From: a virus
Strand: one strand, 5' to 3'
Virus record (IMG/VR): IMGVR_UViG_3300046010_010941
Coordinates: 1 to 34,194 of that record
Length of the DNA: 34,194 bases
Notes under the pieces: generated by a model
Databases searched by the model: none
What the model saw: the letters and a program-made list of their open reading frames with translations, nothing else
Told to the model about the DNA's origin: nothing
Made by a program: the position numbers and the translations under genes
Part shown: positions 13,298 through 20,954 of the stretch, in pieces
Position numbering within the stretch: the first letter of the stretch is position 1
How the letters are laid out: each line of letters opens with the position of its first letter

Positions 13298-14795
13298 TTT
13301 TGAGCCCTATTTTATATAGTTTGTAGAGGAACTTCTCTTCATTATATAGTTTTGTTCTTTCTACAAAGTGTTTGAGTGTATGATTCATGTGATTACCGTG
13401 TCTCATGTCATCAGCAATATCATACAGAACGGCCTTTTCTTTATTATCACCCAGTCTTAATGCTCTACCTATTGATTGCAGGTTTCGTATCCTAGACTTT
13501 GAAGGAGATGCAAACACTACATTATGTAAGTTTCTTATATTAATACCGGTAGAAAAGGTGCCATATGATGCGATAATGATTGCATCGTTTTCTTTTTCTG
13601 TTATACTCCTCACTTCTTCTCTTATTTCAACTTCAGTTTTTCCTGAAATGAAAAAGATTTGTCTGTCTTTATTATTGTTTGAATTACAAATCAAATCATA
13701 CAATAATTTTCCATGTTTGTCAACATATTGGTAGAGTATGAGAGTATTTCCTTTGAGTGAAATGGTTAAGTTTTTGATGAATTTGTTTCTTGATTCATTT
13801 AGAATCAGGTATTCAATCTCTTGTTGGTACGTACACTTTTTAAGTTTCTCACAGATTTCTTCTGAATGTTTCAACACTAAACATTTGATTTCAAAATCTG
13901 CTAATCTTTTTTTGTCGATCAATTCTTTGGTTGTAGCAACCTTTTCACTAATACCAAAAAGCCCTTCAAGGACTAATTTATGGGTATGTGTGCCGTCTAA
14001 GCTTCCTGTAAGCCCTATGCGATATTTTGCATTGATGCAATTTGTAAGAATTGAAGTTAATGATTGTGCTTTGAAACGGTGTGCCTCATCACCAATAACG
14101 AAATCGAATTGCTCAAAGTATTCTTTTGGTTGTTTGTAAATTGACTGCCATGTTGATATGATCAAAGGAAGTTTTGTATTTTTGTCTCTTCCTTCGTATA
14201 TTTTGTGTATGTTTTCAGAAACATTCCATTCGTTTTTAGATGAGTAATCTTTAAAGTCTGAATAAAGTTGTTCAACAAGTGATGTTGTTGGTACTATTAT
14301 CAAACCTTTTTTGCAATGATAATTCAAAAATTGTCTAATCAAAAGATAAATTATAAGTGATTTACCTGAAGCTGTTGGTGATACAAGCAATGCTCTCTTA
14401 TTTCGCATTGCATATAAAAAAGCATTCTTTTGATGATCATCAACAGTGAGAGATTTCTTATTTGATTGCGGTTCTATTTGTTGAAAGAATTTATTTGCTA
14501 AAGTTTCTGAAAAATCATCAGTCAAATCTGGGCGAGGATCTTGATAATCGACTGTGTAATTTCTTTCTATTGCAAAGCTTTCTATATAATTGAGTAGCCC
14601 ATGATAGATTAAATTGGTACGCAAGTCATACAATCTAATGCGCCCATCCCAAATTTTGTTTCTGTACGCAGGAACGAATTGATAGCCGGGCACATAGAAG
14701 GTAAAATAGTCAGACAATTCTTGTGCTGTGCTTCTTTCGCATAGAACTTTAACGTATGCTTCGTTTTCTTTTTTAATTATTAAATTAGTTTCCAC
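13284..14795 (-). CDS. uvsW: UvsW recombination helicase
   Basis: UvsW is a superfamily 2 helicase that unwinds branched DNA and R-loops and turns off origin-dependent replication. The 503 residues equal T4 UvsW. Motifs are PTASGKS (140-146, Walker A), IGDEAHR (234-240, motif II), a motif VI-type QSIGRALR and the N-terminal KIWDGRIRLYD. The frame has no ATG near the start; the best start is GTG at 14795, overlapping uvsY by 11 bases. The region before it matches the T4 N-terminus only loosely. Confidence 0.95.
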   Translation of the reverse strand: METNLIIKKENEAYVKVLCERSTAQELSDYFTFYVPGYQFVPAYRNKIWDGRIRLYDLRTNLIYHGLLNYIESFAIERNYTVDYQDPRPDLTDDFSETLANKFFQQIEPQSNKKSLTVDDHQKNAFLYAMRNKRALLVSPTASGKSLIIYLLIRQFLNYHCKKGLIIVPTTSLVEQLYSDFKDYSSKNEWNVSENIHKIYEGRDKNTKLPLIISTWQSIYKQPKEYFEQFDFVIGDEAHRFKAQSLTSILTNCINAKYRIGLTGSLDGTHTHKLVLEGLFGISEKVATTKELIDKKRLADFEIKCLVLKHSEEICEKLKKCTYQQEIEYLILNESRNKFIKNLTISLKGNTLILYQYVDKHGKLLYDLICNSNNNKDRQIFFISGKTEVEIREEVRSITEKENDAIIIASYGTFSTGINIRNLHNVVFASPSKSRIRNLQSIGRALRLGDNKEKAVLYDIADDMRHGNHMNHTLKHFVERTKLYNEEKFLYKLYKIGLKNANN

Positions 14796-15225
14796 CTATA
14801 AATCTTTCCCATGAAATATAATCTCGCAATTGAAACGTTCTGCTTTTTAATTCTTGTAGTATAGATTCGCACGCCGCAACGGCTTCATCATGATACATTT
14901 TCTTTTCAAGGAGACGAATTAGTTCTTTGTCTGAATCTATATAGCGTTCAATTCCTTGCTTTGTTTTCAGATTTAGTAGAAAAGGTTCCCATCCTCGTTC
15001 CTGCAATTCTTCTTGAGAAAGTGTACCGTTATAGTATTCTTCTTTTATTCTTTTCAATTTAACATAATCAAAGTTTGATTTTTTGGCTGCAAACCTATGT
15101 GAAATCAGTATCTTTAGGTATTTGTTGTGAAGCTTTGGTATTTTAAGAAGTTCTTTTCCAGGTTCGGTTGAATCAATGTTCGAATCGATATCCCACAATT
15201 TAATTATTTGTTCAAGGTTTTCCAT
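14785..15225 (-). CDS. uvsY: UvsY recombination mediator
   Basis: UvsY loads the UvsX recombinase on gp32-coated single-stranded DNA. The 146-residue protein resembles T4 UvsY (137): LHNKYLKILISHR (about 33-45), LKRIKEEYYNGTLS (about 57-70), a SDKELIRLLEK helix and a C-terminal ILQELKSRTFQLRDYISWERF that corresponds to the KSRGFAIKHIQDMRAFE end of T4. A perfect sigma70 promoter lies 24 bases upstream. The ribosome binding site (GGAT) is weak. Confidence 0.92.
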   Translation of the reverse strand: MENLEQIIKLWDIDSNIDSTEPGKELLKIPKLHNKYLKILISHRFAAKKSNFDYVKLKRIKEEYYNGTLSQEELQERGWEPFLLNLKTKQGIERYIDSDKELIRLLEKKMYHDEAVAACESILQELKSRTFQLRDYISWERFIGGN

Positions 15226-15248
15226 AATGTATCCAATGTTAAACCTAT

Positions 15249-15277
15249 ATTATAGCATCACAATCTTTCAATGTCAA
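15249..15277 (-). promoter_or_regulatory. Perfect-consensus sigma70 promoter for the uvsY-uvsW operon
   Basis: Minus strand: TTGACA (15277-15272), a 17-base spacer, TATAAT (15254-15249), a full match to both boxes. It sits in the last codons of the tail gene (stop at 15258). Transcription would start near 15242 and cover uvsY, uvsW, gene 55 and probably 47 and 46. Confidence 0.88.
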
Positions 15278-15740
15278 AATAATTAATTTTGAAAGATGCT
15301 GTAGCATACATATGTTCTTCGGCGGATTGTGTTGTGTCAAACTGAATATCGGATACACTTAATGGAAAAATGCCTTGGTATTTGATTCTAATTTTTGGAT
15401 TGTTTTGATTTGAAAATACGGTAAGAATGGCTTCAGCTTTTGGTTGCGTTCGATACCCCATATCTGTAGTGATACCACGCATCCAATTATGTATGAATAG
15501 CCAAGAAGATAAATCTTCATTGACTAAAAACTCCATATCAAAATTGCCGTAAGCTATTTTGGTACCTGGTACAAATAAGTCTAGATTTGGTGTAACTTGT
15601 GTAAGTTCCGTTATTGTGACACCAGGAATATTTACTTTTTGACAGAAGTAAATTGTATCTGAAATCTCTGGAAAACTTACCGTATACTTGGTAGGTTGAA
15701 GAAGATTTGTATTTTTTGGTTTGGTTATTAGCCCACTCAT
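15258..15740 (-). CDS. gp19-like tail protein (tail tube or tail completion)
   Basis: The 160-residue protein resembles the tail tube family: KYTVSFP, then FCQKVNIPGVTI (about 32-43), VPGTKIAYGNFDMEFLVNED (about 57-76), SWLFIHNWMRGI. The order matches gp19 of this window (FLCKSAQLPGTT, FGRELKFAG, ESWMNGI), so the two are paralogues by eye. In marine T4-like phages the gene after 23 is usually named gene 3 (tail completion); position fits, sequence identity to T4 gp3 was not established. The ribosome binding site AGGAG is 7 bases from the ATG, and a terminator separates it from gene 23. Confidence 0.7.
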   Translation of the reverse strand: MSGLITKPKNTNLLQPTKYTVSFPEISDTIYFCQKVNIPGVTITELTQVTPNLDLFVPGTKIAYGNFDMEFLVNEDLSSWLFIHNWMRGITTDMGYRTQPKAEAILTVFSNQNNPKIRIKYQGIFPLSVSDIQFDTTQSAEEHMYATASFKINYFDIERL

Positions 15741-15759
15741 TGATTTCTCCTATGTCCAT

Positions 15760-15767
15760 TATTTAGG
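15760..15767 (-). promoter_or_regulatory. Degenerate late promoter before the gp19-like gene
   Basis: CCTAAATA on the minus strand matches NATAAATA except at one position. It lies 20 bases before the ATG at 15740 and just after the terminator of gene 23, where a promoter would be expected. Confidence 0.3.
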
Positions 15768-15770
15768 AAT

Positions 15771-15797
15771 AAAAAAAGAGGAGCCCGAAGGCCCCTC
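15771..15797 (-). terminator. Strong UUCG-loop terminator after gene 23
   Basis: GAGGGGCC (15797-15790), loop TTCG and GGCTCCTC (15785-15778) form an 8-bp stem with one G-T pair, directly followed by seven T (15777-15771). UUCG tetraloops are typical of T4 terminators. Confidence 0.93.
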
Positions 15798-15826
15798 CAA
15801 ACCACTCTTAATGGTGGCTACATCAA

Positions 15827-17173
15827 TTACATAAGATTTGCGACACGGAAGATACGATAGTACGTGTTACGCTTCGAATATAGCTGACCAAGATCGGCGT
15901 TTGGACCACCAGCAAATGGGTTTGCTACCATTCCGTAACGAGTCTTGAAGCCAATCTTTGGCTGGAACGTATACTGATCAACCGCACGAACCATCTGGAG
16001 AGGAACGTATGGGCAGTAGAACAGACCAGCGTCATAAGGTGAAGAACCCTTATAACCGATTGTGACAAGCTCTTGATTGCTTGTATAACCACCGAAATAT
16101 GGATCGATGTAAACCTTGATACGCCCATGCAGGAGACCAGCAAAGGTGTTACCAGTGTCATCAACTTGTAGATCAGTAGAAAGAGCAGGCGTATAAGAAA
16201 GAACACCAGCCATAGCCATTGCTGAAGCAACGTCTGAAGAAACGATCAGAACGTTACCTTTACCTCTACGAGTTTCTTTGGCAATCACGTTAGCATCGCG
16301 TTCGATTTGGAAAATCAGACCTTTGAAACGCTCAACTGACCAACGACCATTTGAATCTGTGTCGAGATCGAAAACGCCAGCCGTTGTTGTACCATACTGA
16401 GCACCGTTTTTAGCAACAGTGTAGATTGTACGAATAACTTCACGGTTGATCTCAGCAAGAATCTCTGTTGACAGAATGTTTGACAGTTCTGTCTCTGCAT
16501 CAAGCCCGTGAATTGCTTTCAGGTCTTGTGCAAGTTCTAGTGAGTATTCAGCTTTGAGCGCACGGCTTTGTGCTGTAACAGTCACTTTCTCAATCGAGAA
16601 TGCCATTTGAGCAAATGCTGTATTTGAGTTTGAACCCAAGAATTCAGCCGTTGATGTTGGCATACCGATACCAGTTGTGAATGTATTGGCTGTTGTGAAG
16701 CCATTACCAACTGGGTTAGTGAGCGTGTCGCCTGTGGTGTTGTTAGCAAAACCAAAACGGTTTGTACTTGAACCGATACCAGAGAACTGTGTATTAGCTT
16801 CGTTGTAGAAAGCTTCAGTTCCTGCTGCCATATTCTCACCAAAACGTGCGCGCATTGCGAAGATAAGCCCTGTAGGACCTGTCATTGGCTGAACGCCTGC
16901 AACGTCATAAGCGATTAAGTTTGGAAGCGCACGACGAACGAGACTGATAAGAATTGGGTCAAAGTTCTGAACACCAGCACCAGTTACGTTTGATGGTCCG
17001 CCTGTTGTCTCAAGAAGCATACCCATTTGAGCGCGATCAGATGCCATGGCTTGAGATTGATTCTCAAGAACCATTGCTGTGACTGCCTTACGATATGGAT
17101 CCTTGATTCCGTCCAGTTCTGGATGATCAAGAACTGGTTTCCATTTTGCTTGAAGTTCTTCAGATAGATACAT
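15827..17173 (-). CDS. gp23: Major capsid protein gp23
   Basis: The 448-residue precursor forms the hexamers of the head. Diagnostic parts are FDPILISLVRRALPNLIAYD (about 67-86), VQPMTGPTGLIFAMRARF and a C-terminal NPFAGGPN. T4 gp23 has 521 residues; marine forms are shorter. gp21 cleaves after [L/I]-x-E; LLE at residues 53-55 is the best site, leaving a mature N-terminus TTGG. A late promoter (AATAAATA) lies 30 bases before the ATG, with AGGAG at 8 bases, and a strong terminator follows. Confidence 0.97.
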   Translation of the reverse strand: MYLSEELQAKWKPVLDHPELDGIKDPYRKAVTAMVLENQSQAMASDRAQMGMLLETTGGPSNVTGAGVQNFDPILISLVRRALPNLIAYDVAGVQPMTGPTGLIFAMRARFGENMAAGTEAFYNEANTQFSGIGSSTNRFGFANNTTGDTLTNPVGNGFTTANTFTTGIGMPTSTAEFLGSNSNTAFAQMAFSIEKVTVTAQSRALKAEYSLELAQDLKAIHGLDAETELSNILSTEILAEINREVIRTIYTVAKNGAQYGTTTAGVFDLDTDSNGRWSVERFKGLIFQIERDANVIAKETRRGKGNVLIVSSDVASAMAMAGVLSYTPALSTDLQVDDTGNTFAGLLHGRIKVYIDPYFGGYTSNQELVTIGYKGSSPYDAGLFYCPYVPLQMVRAVDQYTFQPKIGFKTRYGMVANPFAGGPNADLGQLYSKRNTYYRIFRVANLM

Positions 17174-17202
17174 TTAAGTAACTCCTATTGTTATTAATGG
17201 TA

Positions 17203-17210
17203 TATTTATT
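17203..17210 (-). promoter_or_regulatory. Late promoter of gene 23
   Basis: AATAAATA on the minus strand, matching NATAAATA, 30 bases before the gp23 start; it overlaps the 3' end of gene 22. Confidence 0.75.
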
Positions 17211-18402
17211 TTAATACCGATTTTGAGATTGTTCTTGCTACGGCGTCTACGAGAGGGTCAGTTGAAATTTTTGTTGGCTTATCTTCTGGCACCTCGACAC
17301 CTTCTTCTAGAGCAGACTTTTCGGCAGTCTTAACAGAAGATGGCACATATGCATCTTTCAGTGTGTTAAGTTTTACTGCGAAATCTTCCTCAGAAGTAAA
17401 CTCGACACTCTCTGCGAGTGATTTAAGCTTTTCTACCTGAGTCTGCGTTAGGCCTTCGCAAACTGCTTGCACGGCCTCAAACTTTTTATGCTCGTTGATT
17501 TGTTTTTTCAACTCGATTGATCGAGCAATTTGTTCGTTTAGTTTTTCTTCCAGTTCTTCAACGGTTTGTGTGAGTTCTTCAACTACATCAACCTTTTCTT
17601 CTGGAATATCGATATAGTGTTCTGCGAATAGATTACGTAGCCCACCAATGAAGTCTTCTACAATTTCTGAACGCAATCCACTTTCGATGGCAAGTTTGTT
17701 TTCTTCCATCCATTCTTCGACCATGTAGTTTAGATAATCATCAACTTTCGATGCAAAATCTTCTCTGAGTTCGGAGATGGCATTTTCAAACTGTTCTGCG
17801 TATTCTTGTTCCATTTCTTCAGCAATTTCTTCTACGCGAGACATGACTGCTGCTTCAAAAATGGTAGTTGCTTTTTGAACAAATTCTTCTGAAAGGTTTT
17901 CGCCATCGACAAGAGCGTCGATATCTTCTTTCATTTTTTTCTTGATCATCTTAGCCATAAGCTTTTTATCTTTGGCTTCATCTTCATGATCTTTGTCATC
18001 ATCTTTTTCTTCTTCGATTAGGTCTTCTTCATCTTCTTTCACATCTTCATGATATGTTTCAAATGTGGCACCTTTGTTTTTGTCCATCATTTGACGCCCA
18101 GGTTTACCTTCTGGATGTTCAACTGAACCGGCTTCAGCAGGTTGACCTTTTAGCTTTTTCATTGGCTCAGCACCAACAGGTGGTGTTGCGCCAGGTGGTG
18201 TTGCTGTTGCGACACCTTTCGTTGCATCTGGACCGGCATCAGTAGTTTTTGTGACTTCTGTACCAATGTCACCAACTTCTTTTTGCCCGGCAACAACTGA
18301 AGTCGGAAGGCGTGATGGTCCTTCCTGTTTTGCTCTTGCTGTACTGATGCTTTTATTCAGAACGTCAGCGGCAGCTTCAGATAGATTGAACTTCTTAACC
18401 AT
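17206..18402 (-). CDS. gp22: Prohead core scaffold gp22
   Basis: The 398-residue scaffold is rich in Glu, Lys and Ala. It has a low-complexity Pro/Ala/Gly region (about 25-105), an acidic stretch (about 118-145) and a long coiled coil (about 165-320), which fit the main core protein that gp21 degrades during head maturation. T4 gp22 has 269 residues, so this form carries an extended N-terminal half. Several [L/I]-x-E cleavage sites are present. It lies between genes 21 and 23 as in T4. A perfect late promoter precedes it; the GGAG site is 8 bases before the ATG. Confidence 0.92.
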   Translation of the reverse strand: MVKKFNLSEAAADVLNKSISTARAKQEGPSRLPTSVVAGQKEVGDIGTEVTKTTDAGPDATKGVATATPPGATPPVGAEPMKKLKGQPAEAGSVEHPEGKPGRQMMDKNKGATFETYHEDVKEDEEDLIEEEKDDDKDHEDEAKDKKLMAKMIKKKMKEDIDALVDGENLSEEFVQKATTIFEAAVMSRVEEIAEEMEQEYAEQFENAISELREDFASKVDDYLNYMVEEWMEENKLAIESGLRSEIVEDFIGGLRNLFAEHYIDIPEEKVDVVEELTQTVEELEEKLNEQIARSIELKKQINEHKKFEAVQAVCEGLTQTQVEKLKSLAESVEFTSEEDFAVKLNTLKDAYVPSSVKTAEKSALEEGVEVPEDKPTKISTDPLVDAVARTISKSVLK

Positions 18403-18432
18403 TTAGAAATCTCCTTGGTTTTGTATTTGGAA

Positions 18433-18440
18433 TATTTATA
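18433..18440 (-). promoter_or_regulatory. Late promoter of gene 22
   Basis: TATAAATA on the minus strand, an exact match to the T4 late promoter, 31 bases before the gp22 start. Confidence 0.85.
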
Positions 18441-18443
18441 ATA

Positions 18444-19088
18444 TTATAATTTTTTAAGAAAGTTTTCGAAGATTTGTAAACTTACTTGTTCAATTTCTTT
18501 TCTTGAAGCTTTACGAATTTGCTGTCTAGCTTCTGTATAGTGAACTTCTGTCCATTTACCTTCTACTAACATCCACTCTTTGCCCTCCATAATGCCCTGT
18601 ACAAAAGCTCCAGGAGCAGAAGGATCGGCTACAATATCTGCCGCTGTGGCAAGATAAAAGTCGGGCTGAACAACATTTACGCCGTTGATCATTTTAAGTG
18701 AACCCATACCTCTTGATGATACACCCAACATTGCACCACCTTCAATCAAATTTCTTGCAATGTTACCCATTGGAGTATCAAGAATTTTTGCTTTACCGAT
18801 CCATTGTGTACCATCTTCAGACAAACCGGTAACCATATGTGAAACGCGGTCAAGATTAATTGTTGGGGTATCAGGATGCCCCAATTCACCAAATGCTCGA
18901 TTCTTATTAATGTAATCTTGTGTATAACGATCAACTTCTTTTTTCATCGTAGCATACTCATACAATCTTTTATTTTTGTTTTGTCTTTCTGCTACAAGAA
19001 AGGGGCCTTGAATGAAAAGATTTTTCTTTCCATTATCTTCCTCTGTCAGATAACGTACTTGTTCCGTTATTTCTTTTATTAGTTTCAT
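18444..19088 (-). CDS. gp21: Prohead protease gp21
   Basis: gp21 is the serine protease that cuts scaffold and capsid proteins in the prohead. The 214-residue protein has IQGPFLVAERQNKNKRLY near the N-terminus, the catalytic His in FGELGHP (His71) and the catalytic Ser within GVSSRGMGS (Ser124 or 125), as in herpesvirus-type assembly proteases. Length matches T4 gp21 (212). The ATG at 19088 overlaps the stop of the basic head-locus protein (ATGA). Confidence 0.96.
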   Translation of the reverse strand: MKLIKEITEQVRYLTEEDNGKKNLFIQGPFLVAERQNKNKRLYEYATMKKEVDRYTQDYINKNRAFGELGHPDTPTINLDRVSHMVTGLSEDGTQWIGKAKILDTPMGNIARNLIEGGAMLGVSSRGMGSLKMINGVNVVQPDFYLATAADIVADPSAPGAFVQGIMEGKEWMLVEGKWTEVHYTEARQQIRKASRKEIEQVSLQIFENFLKKL

Positions 19089-19402
19089 CTTACCCCCATT
19101 GAAGCTCTTTTTCTTAGAGACATTCTTCTTTTTCTTAAAATTTGGTTTAACTTACTTCTTCTTTTTATTTTTGCTCGTCTAGCACCAATTTTTCGCCTTC
19201 TCACTTCATGAGGAGACATTCGTATCAATCTACCACCTCTAAAAGTATAACCTTTTACTGTCGATAATCGTTTGCGCCTTTGTATCTTACCGCCTCTCAC
19301 TCTTACGCGAACAATTTTTGTTCGCCCCATCTTCTGAACATTAGCCTCTAACAAATTCTCTAGTAAATTTTGTAGTCTTTCTTTGATTATAAGTGAAAGC
19401 AT
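19085..19402 (-). CDS. Very basic head-locus protein (105 aa)
   Basis: The last 80 residues are dominated by Arg and Lys (for example RRRKIGARRAKIKRRSK and RKRRMSLRKR), with a conserved-looking GYTFRGGRLIRMSPHEVRRR core (about 51-70). Similar short basic proteins sit beside the prohead protease in marine T4-like phages, but no function is known to me. It could bind the acidic scaffold (gp22, gp67) or DNA inside the head. The ATG at 19402 has no clear ribosome binding site and lies one base after the previous stop; an internal ATG at 19330 follows AGAAG and is an alternative. Confidence 0.7.
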   Translation of the reverse strand: MLSLIIKERLQNLLENLLEANVQKMGRTKIVRVRVRGGKIQRRKRLSTVKGYTFRGGRLIRMSPHEVRRRKIGARRAKIKRRSKLNQILRKRRMSLRKRASMGVR

Positions 19403-19403
19403 T

Positions 19404-19949
19404 TTACGGCTTCAGACTATACGCACCATAGTTAAATGCAGCAGGATCATTAAATTGCCCGCGCTGGTAGTAAGCATTATCTTTTCTCAATTCTAAAATA
19501 ACCGTGTAAGAAGAATTTGCAATTTGACCTTTTGTATAAATTCCTATGTCCCCGTTGTTATTTGCACCTACTGATGGATTTCTTATTGTTATCCAGCTGC
19601 CTGATGCATCATACTCTCCGTTCCCATGTAAGAGCAAAAGAGGAACTCCGCTATTGGCTGATGCAAATGCTGTATTGGACCAATATAATTGCACAGTACC
19701 GTTAGTACCATATGTATCATACCAAATTTTATTTACGGTTAATCCATAATATGGCAAAGGAGTATTGGCAGAACCTCCCCATACATTCGCAACTGGAAAA
19801 CCATTTGTTGCTAATGCACCATACAGAGTATTCGCTTGAATTCTATGTAGATTGTCTTCCTGACCACTTCCATCAAAATCTGCTGTAATTTTGATGACTG
19901 CATATTGTGTTTCATCTTTTAGGACTTGATAAGAATATTGATTTGCCAT
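19404..19949 (-). CDS. Probable virion structural protein (181 aa)
   Basis: I do not recognise a T4 counterpart. The protein is beta-rich, low in Lys and Cys-free, with many Asn, Gly and aromatic residues (NTLYGALATNG, VPLLLLHGNG, NNNGDIGIYTKG), a composition common in head decoration or fibre-like structural proteins. It begins MANQYSYQVLKDET, similar to structural proteins of marine phages as I remember them. It lies inside the head-assembly locus between the EF-hand protein and the basic protein, with AAGGAA 7 bases before its ATG. Confidence 0.65.
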   Translation of the reverse strand: MANQYSYQVLKDETQYAVIKITADFDGSGQEDNLHRIQANTLYGALATNGFPVANVWGGSANTPLPYYGLTVNKIWYDTYGTNGTVQLYWSNTAFASANSGVPLLLLHGNGEYDASGSWITIRNPSVGANNNGDIGIYTKGQIANSSYTVILELRKDNAYYQRGQFNDPAAFNYGAYSLKP

Positions 19950-19952
19950 TTT

Positions 19953-20663
19953 TTATTCCTTGGAAAACTTTACAATAGTTTGAAAATGTTTAGAACTTGC
20001 CTCTAACATATCGACCAGTTTTTGTCTGTTAGTTTCATTAATTTTTTTATAGAGTTGCATGATATCATTTGCAACTTTTGGCGTAACTTCTGTTGTTGAT
20101 CCGTCTAAATGTTCAACAACAACTGGCTTTTTATTTTCTTTGACCTGTTTAACCTTTTCAAATATTGTTTCTTCTTTTATTGCCGCCCATTGCATACCTT
20201 CGTATGGTACGGTTACATATTTGTTGATTTTGTCCACATAGTAAAGTGCAACTCTCTGCCCATTTGGAAATTGTCGAATAGATTTTCTTCTCATTACCAA
20301 CATTGCAGGAGGATCTAATTCACTTTCTTTTCCCTCTTTTCCTTCATAAACAGGATATGAAGTTGCTTTGAGTGCCATGTCACCTTTAATTTTTTTCATA
20401 ACTGAATCATGCTCACACATTTCTTCACCTGCGGCATGTCTCTTTTGTACATCATTAAAAGTTTCTGCTACATGAGCAAGATATTCTGGATGATGAGCAT
20501 GAAACATTATGTGTGCCGCATAATCACCCAAATCTACCATACCTCTTTTTTGTATATCTAGATGTTGATGCAGTTCCGAAGGAGATAGTAATCCGTCTCC
20601 GTTGGTGTCAGGAGAACCGTCTTCTTTTATTTGTTTCTGAAGAAAATCTTTTAAACTTTTCAT
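19953..20663 (-). CDS. Head-locus protein with an EF-hand type loop (236 aa)
   Basis: The N-terminal part carries a 12-residue EF-hand calcium loop, DTNGDGLLSPSE (19-30), with Asp at 1, Asn at 3, Asp at 5, Ser at 9 and Glu at 12. A helix follows it (LHQHLDIQ). The middle is His- and acidic-rich (HIMFHAHHPEYLAHV), and the C-terminal half is helical with ETIFEKVKQVKENKK. I know no T4 homologue; T4 has gene 68 here, but sequence does not match my memory of it. Start overlaps gene 67 (ATGA). Role in head assembly is inferred from position. Confidence 0.75.
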   Translation of the reverse strand: MKSLKDFLQKQIKEDGSPDTNGDGLLSPSELHQHLDIQKRGMVDLGDYAAHIMFHAHHPEYLAHVAETFNDVQKRHAAGEEMCEHDSVMKKIKGDMALKATSYPVYEGKEGKESELDPPAMLVMRRKSIRQFPNGQRVALYYVDKINKYVTVPYEGMQWAAIKEETIFEKVKQVKENKKPVVVEHLDGSTTEVTPKVANDIMQLYKKINETNRQKLVDMLEASSKHFQTIVKFSKE

Positions 20664-20923
20664 TGTTCTTCTTTGGTATCTTCCACACTTTCTTCTGATT
20701 CGTCTTCTACAGTTTCTTCTGATTCGTCTTCTACAGTTTCTTCTGTGTTTTCATCCTCTTGATCATCATATTGCGCTAAAAAGTTTCTAGCAACTTCTTG
20801 TTTTCTCTGATCAAGAGCAGCGAAAATTTTATCATTAATTGCATTATACAATGCATTTCTCATTTCGACAGCATTATCCGTAAATGCATTATCAATAACT
20901 GAAGTAATATTTTCATCTGGCAT
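20660..20923 (-). CDS. gp67: Prohead core protein gp67
   Basis: The protein (87 residues from the ATG at 20923) ends in a strongly acidic tail, and its QEVARNFLAQYDD segment (about 46-58) matches the IARNFL block before the acidic tail of T4 gp67 (80 residues). In T4 this scaffold protein is cut by gp21 into internal peptides. The acidic tail is a tandem repeat, TVEDESEE twice then SVEDTKEE. An upstream TTG would add four residues, but the ATG at 20923 has GGAG 7 bases before it. A perfect late promoter precedes it. Confidence 0.82.
   Translation of the reverse strand: MPDENITSVIDNAFTDNAVEMRNALYNAINDKIFAALDQRKQEVARNFLAQYDDQEDENTEETVEDESEETVEDESEESVEDTKEEQ
20691..20738 (-). repeat. 24-bp tandem repeat in the acidic tail of gp67
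   Basis: Two identical 24-base units (20691-20714 and 20715-20738), with partial copies on both sides, encode the TVEDESEE repeats. Length is a multiple of three, so copy changes keep the frame. Confidence 0.85.
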
Positions 20924-20946
20924 TTTACTCTCCAATAAACATTAAA

Positions 20947-20954
20947 TATTTATA
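20947..20954 (-). promoter_or_regulatory. Late promoter of gene 67
   Basis: TATAAATA on the minus strand, an exact T4 late promoter, 24 bases before the gene 67 ATG; it overlaps the end of gene 20. Confidence 0.82.

Noticed and set aside
13405-14139. Long plus-strand frames opposite uvsW (109 and 133 codons)
   Set aside because: Shadows of uvsW, which has helicase motifs in the minus frame; composition of the plus frames is not protein-like.
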